From contig CAVYYD010000006.1 of assembly GCA_963772645.1 (NCBI GenBank), positions 248,001-312,000 on the forward strand: 64,000 nucleotides of DNA. The letters run 5' to 3'. A model generated the notes under the pieces. The model was not told the origin of the DNA and searched no databases. It saw only the letters and a list, made by a program, of their open reading frames with translations. This document shows positions 26,253 through 35,006 of this stretch, piece by piece; the first letter of the stretch is position 1, and the number at the start of each line of letters is the position of its first letter. The stretch is from DASSQJ01 sp963772645 (GTDB lineage Bacteria; Actinomycetota; Actinomycetes; Actinomycetales; Dermatophilaceae). The position numbers were made by a program, and so were the translations under genes.

Positions 26253-27777
26253 GGCGCCTCCTCAGCCGGCGCCCGACGAGGCCGACGAGGGCCAATGGGA
26301 GGAGCGTGCCCACCCCGTAGCTGAGGTAGATGACGCGTTGCGGGGAGGGGTAGGTCGCCGGCGTCACCCGACGATCGGGCAGGAGCACCGGGGCGCGCGG
26401 GGGAGCGGCGAAGTCGAAGGCGCCGAGGAGGCTGTTGGCCTTGCGGTCGCGGTCGGCCAGCGGCGCGACGTCCCAGTTCTCCTCGATGAACTTCAGGCCC
26501 GAGGTGAAGTCCAGGGTCGTGTTGTCGATGTACCCCTTCTTCGCGTAGGGGCTGACGAGCAGGGCCGGCGCACGGTACCCATAGCCGAAGTCGTCGACCG
26601 TGGGCGGCACGACGTGGTCGTACCACCCGCCCCAGTCGTCGTAGGACCACAGGAAGGCCGAGGAGTCCCAGGCCGAGCTGCGCATCAGCGCGGTGTGCAG
26701 CGTCCGGATGAAGCGCTCCCCCGCCTGGATGCTGCCGGGTGGGTGCTCGCTCGCCCCGGAGGGGACGATGTAGGCGACCGACGGCAGCGTCCCGTTCGCG
26801 AGGTCGTCGTAGTACTGCTCCAACGGGACGATCTTGGCGAAGAGGGTGGGGTCGTCGAGGTAGCGCGCGTAGGCCAGCAGCGGCGCCCACACGACCTGCG
26901 CCCCCTTGTTGGCGTCGTCGACGGTCCGGTACGTCCGGTAGGTGATCGAAGGGTCGTAGTTCTGGACGTAGAACTTCCAGGAGACGCCCTCGGCCTGGAG
27001 CCGGTCGAAGATCGTCGGCAGGTCGCCGAACCCGTTCGCCGGGATGCTGTCCCCGCCAGGGTTGCCCGCGGTGCCGGTGACCCAGTAGAGGTGGTTCCAC
27101 ACGCTGCCGCCGCCGGCCGAGGTGAAGAAGCGGTCGAAGAGCACGTAGTTGTCGGCGACGTTCCAGTAGTAGGGGATGTCCCGGTCGTCGTAGTAGCCCA
27201 TCGCCTGCTTCGTGGGGTCGCCCTCGTCGGCGAAGGCCTCGATGAACCCGTCGTTGGCGCCACCGTTGAGCTGTGCCCGGAAGACGTTCGCGGTGTGGCC
27301 GAGGTCCCCGATCTGGCTGCCGTCGATCCAGTACGGCTTGACGCAGGCACCGTCCGGCTTGTCGACCCGCACCGGGACGCAGGTGTCCGGGGCCAGCCCG
27401 TCCGCCCCGGGGTAGGTCCCGAAGTAGTTGTCGAAGCTGTGGTTCTCCTGCATGAGGAAGAGGAAGTGCTTGATCGGCGTCATCGTCGGCGTCCCCGCGG
27501 CGAGGTCCCGCGATGAAGGCGAGTCCTTGGCCCCGCTGGCCGGCGGGGTGGGAGCCGTGGGGACCGGCGGCGAGTAGGCCGCCGGTGCGGCGGCCGTGCC
27601 GGGGTCACCAGTGCGCGCGGGCGAGGTCGCCGGGACGGCGTCGGCGAACGCCGGCGCCACCGAACCTGCCTGCGAGGTCGGCGCCACCCCCAGCGCGGTG
27701 ACCAGGGTGAGCAGGCCGAGGGCACCCAGGGCGGCGAGCACGGTCCGGGGTCGGGACGTGGTTCGGTTCTCGCTCAC
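26245..27777 (-). CDS. Secreted phosphoesterase, phospholipase C/acid phosphatase family
   Basis: A 510-residue exported hydrolase of the PF04185 phosphoesterase type. It has an N-terminal signal (TVLAALGALGLLTLVTALGV), an Ala/Pro-rich linker, and a catalytic domain opening IKHFLFLMQENHSFDNYFGT with the metal-binding Glu-Asn. It continues VWNHLYWVTGTAG, YIVPSGASEHPPGS and LWSYDDWGGWYDHV. A C-terminal membrane helix (YLSYGVGTLLPLALVGLVGR) and a poly-Arg tail anchor it. The GTG start overlaps the glycosyltransferase stop. Substrates could be phospholipids or teichoic-acid-like phosphodiesters; the location in a glycan locus favours the envelope. Confidence 0.88.
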   Translation of the reverse strand: MSENRTTSRPRTVLAALGALGLLTLVTALGVAPTSQAGSVAPAFADAVPATSPARTGDPGTAAAPAAYSPPVPTAPTPPASGAKDSPSSRDLAAGTPTMTPIKHFLFLMQENHSFDNYFGTYPGADGLAPDTCVPVRVDKPDGACVKPYWIDGSQIGDLGHTANVFRAQLNGGANDGFIEAFADEGDPTKQAMGYYDDRDIPYYWNVADNYVLFDRFFTSAGGGSVWNHLYWVTGTAGNPGGDSIPANGFGDLPTIFDRLQAEGVSWKFYVQNYDPSITYRTYRTVDDANKGAQVVWAPLLAYARYLDDPTLFAKIVPLEQYYDDLANGTLPSVAYIVPSGASEHPPGSIQAGERFIRTLHTALMRSSAWDSSAFLWSYDDWGGWYDHVVPPTVDDFGYGYRAPALLVSPYAKKGYIDNTTLDFTSGLKFIEENWDVAPLADRDRKANSLLGAFDFAAPPRAPVLLPDRRVTPATYPSPQRVIYLSYGVGTLLPLALVGLVGRRLRRRRA

Positions 27778-29289
27778 GGGCGTACCTCGTAGACGATGAT
27801 GATCGGCACCTGGGTCGGCCGGCCCCGGGCGTCCGTGCCGGGCACCGCGTCCCGGTACACCTCGCGCCCGTTGTACCGGTCGACATACCGCTCGACGGCG
27901 TCGGAGAAGAAGGAGGACCGGGCCGCGGAGAAGCTGTCCCACACCACGTACTGGATCTCGTTGCGGCGGATGGCGAGGTCCGGGTTGGGGATCGGGTCGT
28001 AGACCGGGTTGCGGTACAGCGGGTTCGGGCTGACCGACAGGCCGAGGGCGTTGCGGTGGCCGTACCAGCGGATGACGTTGGACATCGACGGGCCGATCGT
28101 CATCATCGTCACCCCGACCGGCACGTGCTCCCGGATCCAGGCACCGAGCTCTCGCCCACCGGGCAGGCCGCCCGTACCGGCGAGCGCGGTGTCCCGGTCG
28201 GTCGAGGTGACCTGCTGGAGCGTGGGCACCACCGCACTGGCAAGCACGAGGACGGCGACGAGCACGGGCACGGCACGGCACCAGCCGACGCCCGCGACGT
28301 TCCATCCACACCGGCCACTCGAGCAGGCTGCGGGCGGCGAGCACCGCGAACGGGGTCGCCGCAGGGAGCAGGTACTGGTAGCCCTTGACGGGGAACAGCT
28401 CGAAGAAGAGGACCGGGACGACGATCCACGTCCACAGCAACGTCTCGCGCCAGGTGAACCTGCGCCAGGCCAGGACCAGCCCGAAGAGCGCGGCGGCGAC
28501 CACCCCCCAGCCGAGGGCCGGGGGGACGACGGTGGGATAGAACGCCAGGTCGTGGTTGGGTCGGCGGAAGAGCTGGTAGGTGAGGAAGGCCCCTCCCGTG
28601 CTCGCCGCGCCCGCCAGGCGCAGGGCCACGGGGTAGGTCGCGACGACCGCACCGAAGGAGACGACCGCCCCGACGGCGCGGCGCCACCCGAGCGGCACCC
28701 CGGGGGAGAGGGCGAGGAAGGCGAACGCCGACGCGGCGAGGATGACCGAAGTCTCCTTGGCGAGCACGGACAGGCCGAGGAGCACCGAAGAGGCGTAGAG
28801 CCAGCGGTCACCCCGCCGGTTGACGTAGCGGGCCATGGCCCAGATCGACATCGCGACGAAGAAGGCCTGCGGACCGTCGAGGAGGACCTGCCGGCTGACG
28901 ATGACGTGGTAGGGCATGACGGCCACGACGAGGGCCGCCAGGAGCCCGCATGCTCGCCCGAAGAGCTCTCGTGCGAGCAGGTAGGCCGCGACCAGGTTGA
29001 GCATCCCGAAGGCGACCGCGGTGAGCCGCGCCGCCAGGTCGGTGACCCCGAAGACCTCGAAGACGACCGAGACCACGGTGTGGAAGAGGAGCGGGTGAGC
29101 ACGGAAGACCGGGAAGAAGGGCAGGCTCGTGGGGTCGCCGGAGATGCTCGCCGCCTGTCCCGCGTAGACCGCCTCGTCGCTGTTGAACCCGACGGCGTCG
29201 AGCTGCCAGCCCCGCAGGAACCCGCCCACCGCGAGCAGGCCGGCGAGCGCGAGCCAGTGGCCGCCGCGGACTCTGGTCAGCCGGTTCAG
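27774..29289 (-). pseudogene. PMT-type membrane glycosyltransferase, one frameshift
   Basis: About 504 residues. The upstream frame encodes the N-terminal membrane part with the PMT-like acidic motif (GFNSDEAVYAGQAASI), PFFPVFRAHPLLFHTVVSV, MPYHVIVSRQVLLDGPQAFF and SVLAKETSVILAASAFAFLA. Near 28,305 one extra base moves the reading to the frame that continues AVPVLVAVLVLASAVVPTLQ and ends VPIIIVYEVRP at 27774. The only in-frame candidate at the beginning is CTG 29289, overlapping the upstream stop; a GTG lies about 20 codons later. Likely a polyprenyl-phosphate-sugar-dependent transferase acting outside the membrane. Confidence 0.75.
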
Positions 29290-30565
29290 AGCCGGTCGCC
29301 TTCCGCGCGGTCCCGGGGCGAGCCCGGTGCCGCGTCGGCGTCCCCGTGCCGGGCCGCACGGTCCTCGTGACCGGCCGGGCGCGGGCCGTGGGCGTCCGGC
29401 TGGGCCGGGTCCCGGCGCCAGCGCGACCACACGAGGAGGGCCCCCACGATCGCGGCCATGATGAGCAGCGCGACGACCCCGTTGAAGCCGGAGGCCGCCG
29501 GGACGTCCGTGGCCGGTGCGCTGGAGTCCAGCGGCGGAAGCGCAGCAGTGCTGCCGGTGTACGCCCTCAGGGTCTTCAGCGCGGTTGTGCCGTACTTCGC
29601 GCTCGGCTCGACCTGGGAGTTCTCCGAGTACTCGTTCCACGAGATGAGCCCGATGGCGTCGGGCGCGGTGGACAGCGCCGCGTCCAGCTCGCGGATCAGA
29701 GTCTGGCCGCCGTCGCGGGGCACCACCGTCTGGCCGCCGACGAGCCGGGCGTCGAAGCCGGGGGCCGCCGGTGCGACCCACAGGCCACCGCTCGCGTGGA
29801 CGGCGTCGCCCATCTCGGCCAGCTGGCGCGGGTACCAGCTCTTGGTCGGGTTGACCGAGGACCAGTAGTAGGCGCTGCCCGCGAAGACCGGCGAGGCGCG
29901 CTGCCACTCCTCCACCGAGCGGGAGGAGGCGAGGACGGTCAGGCGGTCACGCACGGGGTCCACGCACCGGCGCTGGTCGGCGCTGGAGAACTGGTCGGTC
30001 CCCGTCCAGACCACGATCGGCTTGGCCCCCCTGAGGTGGAACACGGGGTCGGTCGCCGTACTTCGTCGCCAGGGTCTGCAGGTCGGCGCAGACCTGCCGG
30101 GTCTCGATGCGGGCGCCGCGCGAAGTCGAGCCCCTGGTAGACGATGCCGAGGTGGAAGCCCTTCTCTCGCGCGATCTCGACGAGGCGTGCGAGGCGGTCG
30201 CTCAGCTTCGGGGTGTCCTTCCACGAGACGAGGAACCCGTCGATGCCCGCGGACTTCGCGAGCTCGACCTGCTGGCGCATGACCGCCCGCTCGTCCGAGC
30301 TGTAGGTGCCGAGGACGGGGGTGTCCGACTTGGCCCGCTCCCAGCTCGACGGGTCGTACCAGATGTAGAAGTACGCCCAGACCGGCACGGCGCTCGCCGC
30401 CCCAGCGGCCGGCGTCATGGTCGCGGCCGCGGAACCGCCGCTCCCCGATGGCGACGGCGTGCCGGCGGCCAGGGCGACCGGGGGAACCCCGGCCGCGAGG
30501 AGGGCGACGAGGAGCGCCGCCGCGGTGGCGAGGAGTCGGCTCGCGCAAGGCGTCGTCACGGCCAT
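29286..30565 (-). pseudogene. Secreted GH99/GH71-like protein with C-terminal anchor, two frameshifts
   Basis: The start MAVTTPCASRLLATAAALLV gives a signal peptide, then VWAYFYIWYDPSSWERAKSD, MRQQVELAKSAGIDGFLVSW and GFHLGIVYQGLDF, a TIM-barrel pattern of the GH99/GH71 endo-glycanase type. Single extra bases near 30,112 and 30,058 must be removed to reach IETRQVCADLQTLATKYGD and then the intact second half (PIVVWTGTDQFSSADQRRCV, AIGLISWNEYSENSQVEPS). It ends with a membrane helix (VVALLIMAAIVGALLVWSRW). About 425 residues. Glycan cleavage or trimming is the likely role. Confidence 0.68.
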
Positions 30566-30624
30566 CCCTTCTCGCCGACCCAGGGCACTGCGGCGCAGCA
30601 TAGCCACGCCGCCTTGGAGGGCGG

Positions 30625-32133
30625 TCACGATTCGAGGACGAAGCAGACGACGAGCACCCGTGGCCCGGTGCCGGGTCCACCCAGCTCGACGTGGGCCACC
30701 CGACCGCCGCGAGCCCGCACCTGCGCGAGCATCCGGGCGGTCCCGGCCCGGTCGTTCGCCGCCGACCACACGTCCCAGACCACGACGGCCGGCCCGGCGG
30801 GAACATCTGGCGTCGTCGCTCCCCGGTAGGCCGGGTTGAGCCGCGAGACGTCCGCCGTGCCCGGGGTCAGCGACACGACGTCTGCCCCTGGCCGGTAGTA
30901 GCGCACGACATTGGCCACCCATGGCGCGCCGACGACCACGGGCAGGGCAGGCCGTCCCGCGGTCCACCGCGCCGCCTCGCGGACCCCGGGAACCCCCGAG
31001 GCGCCGGCCACCACCGGCGGCCGTGCGGTCGCGGTGGTGGCGCCCACCGCGACGAGGGCTCCGGCCAGCACGGCGGCGGCGAGGAGGCGCCCCAGGCGCA
31101 TGGCGGCCCGGGCCACGGTCGTCGCTGCCGCAGCCGCGAGGACCGCGATGGGGGCGGTCGCGGCGAGGAGGTAGGGGTAGCCCGTCACCGGCCAGAGGGC
31201 GTAGAAGACGGCGGGCAGGAGGGCCCCGAGGACGAGGGGGGCGGCGCCGGGGCGACGTGACCGCAGCACCACGACCGCCCCTGCGACGGCGAGGGCGAGG
31301 ACCACCGGGCCGACCCGGGGAAGCACCTGCTCCAGGTACACGCCAGGCGCCGCTGCCGCCGGCCGCTCCAGCTGCCAGGCCAGGTAGGCGGACCCGATGC
31401 CGGCACTCCCCGTGGCGAGGAGGAACGCGGGGTAGGCCGCGACGACGGCCAGGTACCAGCCGGCAGCCCGCAGCACGGCGCGCCGGTCGGCCGACGGGTC
31501 CCGCGACAGCACCCCGAGCGCCACGGCGAGGGCCGCGAGCAGCGCCGTCTCCTTGAAGAGCGTCGCCACGCCGAGACAGGCCCCGGCGCCCTCGAGCAGG
31601 CGTTGCCGCCCGGTCCGTGCCGCGCGCACGGTGAGCAGGAGGGCCACCGACACGGTGGTCGCCATCGGTACCTCGACGAGGGCGAGCCGGGTGACGTCGG
31701 CGTGGTAGGGCATCGAGGCGAGAACGCCGGCAGCGATGACCCCGGCCGTGGCGCCCGTCAGCTCCCGCCCGAGGAGCCCGGCGACGACGACCGCGAGCAC
31801 CCCGAGGGCGACCGACACCAGACGCGGGCCGAGCTCCCCCGTGGTCGCCCCGGGTACGAGGTCGAGGAGGAGGCCGAACAGCGGCGGGTGGGCCCGGACC
31901 GAGGCCCACCCGGGGTCGCCGACGAGCGCGCGCCCCTGCCCGACGTAGACCGCCTCGTCGCTGGAGAGCCCGACGGCTTCCAGTCCCGGGAGCCGTCGCC
32001 ACAGTGCCCACCCCGCGACGAGGGCGAGCGCCGCGGGAAACAGCCACGGCGCTCCGGCCCACCGGCCGGGCCCGGTGGCCCCGGGCCCGGTCGAGCGGGC
32101 CGGGCCACCGTGGGCCTCAGGCTGAGCGGCCAC
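30625..32133 (-). CDS. PMT-type membrane glycosyltransferase, paralogue
   Basis: A 502-residue multi-spanning enzyme related to the transferase at 27774-29289. It shares the first-loop acidic motif (VGLSSDEAVYVGQGRALVGD), ASMPYHADVTRLALVEVPMA, CLGVATLFKETALLAALAVA and ALWPVTGYPYLLAATAPIAV. About ten hydrophobic segments are followed by a C-terminal extracytoplasmic part (APWVANVVRYYRPGADVVSL). Its stop lies 60 bases before the GH99-like gene, and its start overlaps the end of the GT2-GtrA-kinase gene. The frame is intact. The sugar and acceptor are unknown. Confidence 0.85.
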   Translation of the reverse strand: MAAQPEAHGGPARSTGPGATGPGRWAGAPWLFPAALALVAGWALWRRLPGLEAVGLSSDEAVYVGQGRALVGDPGWASVRAHPPLFGLLLDLVPGATTGELGPRLVSVALGVLAVVVAGLLGRELTGATAGVIAAGVLASMPYHADVTRLALVEVPMATTVSVALLLTVRAARTGRQRLLEGAGACLGVATLFKETALLAALAVALGVLSRDPSADRRAVLRAAGWYLAVVAAYPAFLLATGSAGIGSAYLAWQLERPAAAAPGVYLEQVLPRVGPVVLALAVAGAVVVLRSRRPGAAPLVLGALLPAVFYALWPVTGYPYLLAATAPIAVLAAAAATTVARAAMRLGRLLAAAVLAGALVAVGATTATARPPVVAGASGVPGVREAARWTAGRPALPVVVGAPWVANVVRYYRPGADVVSLTPGTADVSRLNPAYRGATTPDVPAGPAVVVWDVWSAANDRAGTARMLAQVRARGGRVAHVELGGPGTGPRVLVVCFVLES

Positions 32134-34621
32134 CGGCGAAGGCCGCGCTCCCCACCGCGGGACGCCGCAGCAGCAGGCGGCGGCGCCGCCGGGTCCTGAG
32201 CTCGCCGGCCGCGACCACCTCGTGGTCCCGCAGCCTCCGGCGGCTCGCCAGGGCCGCGCTGATCTCCGCCGGCCAGCCGAAGTCGTCGCGGACGAGCCGG
32301 CGAACCGTGATCCGATCCAATGCCTGGTCGAGCAGCTCGCGCTCGCGGCGACGGAGCTCCTCGTAGGGCAACCCGGCCACCCGCAGCGTCGGCGCCAGCG
32401 TCGAGAACGGCGGGAAACCGTACGCGTCGTCGGTGTTCTCGATGAGCTCGCGGAGGGCCCGCTCCCGGGGCACGTCGCGCATCCCGTTCGAGCCGCGCTC
32501 GATGATGAACAGGTCCGAGACGTCGACCTCCTTGATGACGTCGCACGGCACCAGCCGGTCGACGTCGTACTTCGGTGGCGGCACGATCGCCTGGGTCATC
32601 GCGTTGAACGCCATGATCGGCAGGTTCATCTGGGCCAGCCGCATCCCGAGGAGACGACCCTCCTTGGAGTGCAGCCGACTCTGGATCCGCAGCCGTCGCC
32701 ACTCCGCGGGTGAGAGGCCCTGGGAGTCGACGGCGAGCAGGGTGTGGTGGCTGATCGTCAGGGGCTTGGGGAAGCAGTGCGCCCGACCGGTCGGCTCGAT
32801 GATCGTCATGTCGTCGGAGAGGAAGGTCGCGCCCTGCTCGCGGATCAGCCGCAGGACCGTCCCCGTCTTGCCCGTGTCGGTGCGGGCCGAGAGCATGACA
32901 CCGGAGCCGCCGAGCTGGACGCACGCGGAGTGGAGGAGCACCCGGCCCTTGGAGACCGCCAGGAAGCGCAGCAGCGCCTCGACGATGTTGGTGTACAGCA
33001 CGTGCGGTGAGTGCTCGAGCAGCGGCCCGGCCGTGATCCTGAGCGTCTCCCCCATCTCCAGGTGGAAGTTCGCACCGAGGCCCCCGAGGTGCTCTTCGTA
33101 GAGGCGCACGGTGTCGCCCTCGGCGGTGAGCTGGACGTGCCCGCGCATCCGGCCCACGCGGGCGACCCGGATCTCGATGTCGAACGGTCCGCGCGTCACG
33201 AAGGGGGTGAGGAACCACTCGAGCTCGGGGAGCCGGACCTCCGAGCCGATGGTGGCGACGCCCGGAACGAGGTACCGATAGTGGAACCAGTGCGCGCGGG
33301 CGGGGCGGATGTCCGCCTCACCGGTACGCGCGGTCGCGGATGCCGGGCCGCGGCCCGGCAGGACGGCCCCGGCGGCGGGCTGCTCGCCCGGGACACGGGG
33401 GCGGAGGGGCAGCTCCGCGGACGGAGCGGGAGGGGTTCCGGCCCGACGGCCAGTGGTGATGGTCATGGTGCTTCTCCCGAAGATGAGGAGGTCGCTGACG
33501 GCGAAGCGCAGCGCGAAGAAGAGGATGAGTGACGCGATGTTCGCGACGAGGTAGTTGACGCCGAGACGCTCGATGAGCAGCGCCATGAACGGGACGCGGA
33601 GGACGAGCGCGGCCACGTTGACCGCGCCGAAGGCGCCGAGACGTCGTGCGGCCGAGTGCCGGGGCCCTCCGGGGTAGACGAGGAGCTCCAGGAGCCCCCA
33701 GTTCCACGTCGTCGACAGCAGCGTCGCGGCGAGGACGCCCCAGACGTAGTGAACCCCGGCCAGCCCGGCGACGAGCCACAGCACGAGGGTGTTGACCACC
33801 AGCCCGCTGGCACCGATGAGTCCGAACGCGAGCAACCGTCTCAGCCGGGAGGAGGTCGCCGCGTCGAACCACAGCCGGGCGAGGAGCGTCACGAGCCGAC
33901 GGCACTCGGCGAGGCCGGCCTTGCTCTCGCCGGCGAACCGCTCGCCGAAGTGGAACGGGATCTCGGTGGTCCGCAGCGGCCCGCCCCGGACGGCGATCTC
34001 CAGGAGGATCTTGAACCCGTTGGGGCGCAGCTCCTCGAGGTCGATCGCGGACCGCCTCACCGCGAAGAAACCCGACATCGGGTCCGAGACGCCGGTGAGC
34101 CTGCGCGGGAAGAACGCCTTGGTCAGGCGGGTCGCCCAGGTCGACATCGCCGCGCGGCCCCTGCTGAAGCTCTCGGCGTCGCCTTCGCCGCAGTAGCGGC
34201 TCGCGACCACGAGCTGGCTGTCGGTCTCCTCACCGGCGCGGACCAACCGCGGGACCAGCTCCGGCGGGTGCTGGAGGTCGGCGTCCATGACGACGCACCA
34301 GTCGTTGCGGGCCCGACCGAGCCCGGCCGCGACGGCGCCACCGAGCCCGTCCCCGCGGTCCGCAGGCCCCCGATGGTGGACCCGGACCTCGACGGGGACC
34401 GCTGCCGCGGCCACACCGATGACGGCGACGGTGTCGTCGTCGCTGTCGTCGACGAAGAGCACCTCGCTGCCCGGCGGCAGTGCCGGGACGAGCCGTCTGA
34501 GCAGTTCGCGGACGTTCCCGCTCTCGTTGCGTGTCGGCACGATGACCGACACGGCCGCGAGAGGCGGCGCGTTCTCCCTCCCGGCGGCACGGCGTGCGCG
34601 TCTGATGTCGATGATCGTCAT
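32117..34621 (-). CDS. Fusion of GT2 glycosyltransferase, GtrA domain and HPr-kinase-like domain
   Basis: An 834-residue uninterrupted frame with three parts. Residues about 20-250 are a DPM1-like GT2 (VSVIVPTRNESGNVRELLRR, VLFVDDSDDD, VMDADLQHPPELVPRLV), which makes polyprenyl-phosphate sugars. Residues about 262-380 are a four-helix GtrA domain (LLAFGLIGASGLVVNTLVLW). Residues about 386-834 resemble an HPr serine kinase-like P-loop protein, with LLHSACVQLGGSGVMLSART, Walker A ARTDTGKT and FLSDDMTII. ATG 34621 has a GGGAGGGAG SD. An internal ATG at 33466 with GGGAGAAG before it could produce the kinase part separately. The polyprenyl sugar would feed the two PMT-type transferases downstream. 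Confidence 0.85.
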   Translation of the reverse strand: MTIIDIRRARRAAGRENAPPLAAVSVIVPTRNESGNVRELLRRLVPALPPGSEVLFVDDSDDDTVAVIGVAAAAVPVEVRVHHRGPADRGDGLGGAVAAGLGRARNDWCVVMDADLQHPPELVPRLVRAGEETDSQLVVASRYCGEGDAESFSRGRAAMSTWATRLTKAFFPRRLTGVSDPMSGFFAVRRSAIDLEELRPNGFKILLEIAVRGGPLRTTEIPFHFGERFAGESKAGLAECRRLVTLLARLWFDAATSSRLRRLLAFGLIGASGLVVNTLVLWLVAGLAGVHYVWGVLAATLLSTTWNWGLLELLVYPGGPRHSAARRLGAFGAVNVAALVLRVPFMALLIERLGVNYLVANIASLILFFALRFAVSDLLIFGRSTMTITTGRRAGTPPAPSAELPLRPRVPGEQPAAGAVLPGRGPASATARTGEADIRPARAHWFHYRYLVPGVATIGSEVRLPELEWFLTPFVTRGPFDIEIRVARVGRMRGHVQLTAEGDTVRLYEEHLGGLGANFHLEMGETLRITAGPLLEHSPHVLYTNIVEALLRFLAVSKGRVLLHSACVQLGGSGVMLSARTDTGKTGTVLRLIREQGATFLSDDMTIIEPTGRAHCFPKPLTISHHTLLAVDSQGLSPAEWRRLRIQSRLHSKEGRLLGMRLAQMNLPIMAFNAMTQAIVPPPKYDVDRLVPCDVIKEVDVSDLFIIERGSNGMRDVPRERALRELIENTDDAYGFPPFSTLAPTLRVAGLPYEELRRRERELLDQALDRITVRRLVRDDFGWPAEISAALASRRRLRDHEVVAAGELRTRRRRRLLLRRPAVGSAAFAGGRSA

Positions 34622-35006
34622 CCGCGGCTCCCTCCCTGCGACGGGAAGGAGTTGGGCACACGGCGTCGTGATGCCCACCCCCGGACCTCAGTAGCTATCG
34701 CTCCCTGCATAGCGATCCCTCTGGTCACCGTCCACCGCCGTCCCGGAGCCCCTACTGCACCTGGTCGTTCCGGTGAACGAGAGGTGAACTTACTCACAAC
34801 GGCACCGAAATGAACAGGGTCCTTTCGAACTATTTTCTTCGGCGCGACTGGGGACTAGCGTCGTTCCGGAGGTCGGCAGGGGATCTCCCTCCGCTGCCGC
34901 ACACCCCAACAACCAGCAACGGCCTCGGGGGCCCGCGTCGGATTCCGAAACCCGTTGTGAGAGAGCAGATCACGGGCGAGGTCGGGCGTGTCGGGAAGGT
35001 GCCACC
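34622..35006. other. Divergent intergenic region with a Crp/GlxR-like palindrome
   Basis: 385 gene-free bases between the fusion glycosyltransferase (minus) and the secreted metallophosphoesterase (plus). At 34783-34798 is GGTGA-N6-TCACA, one base from the CRP-family consensus. A second inverted repeat, ATCGCT (34697-34702) with AGCGAT (34711-34716), lies close to the fusion gene. The region is AT-richer than its surroundings (AACTATTTTCTTCGG near 34828), as expected for promoters. Confidence 0.5.

Noticed and set aside
26245..29907. A single 1220-residue glycosyltransferase-phosphoesterase fusion
   Set aside because: The frame passes without a stop only because the transferase's second half is read out of frame. 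The real transferase ends at 27774 and the phosphoesterase starts at GTG 27777.
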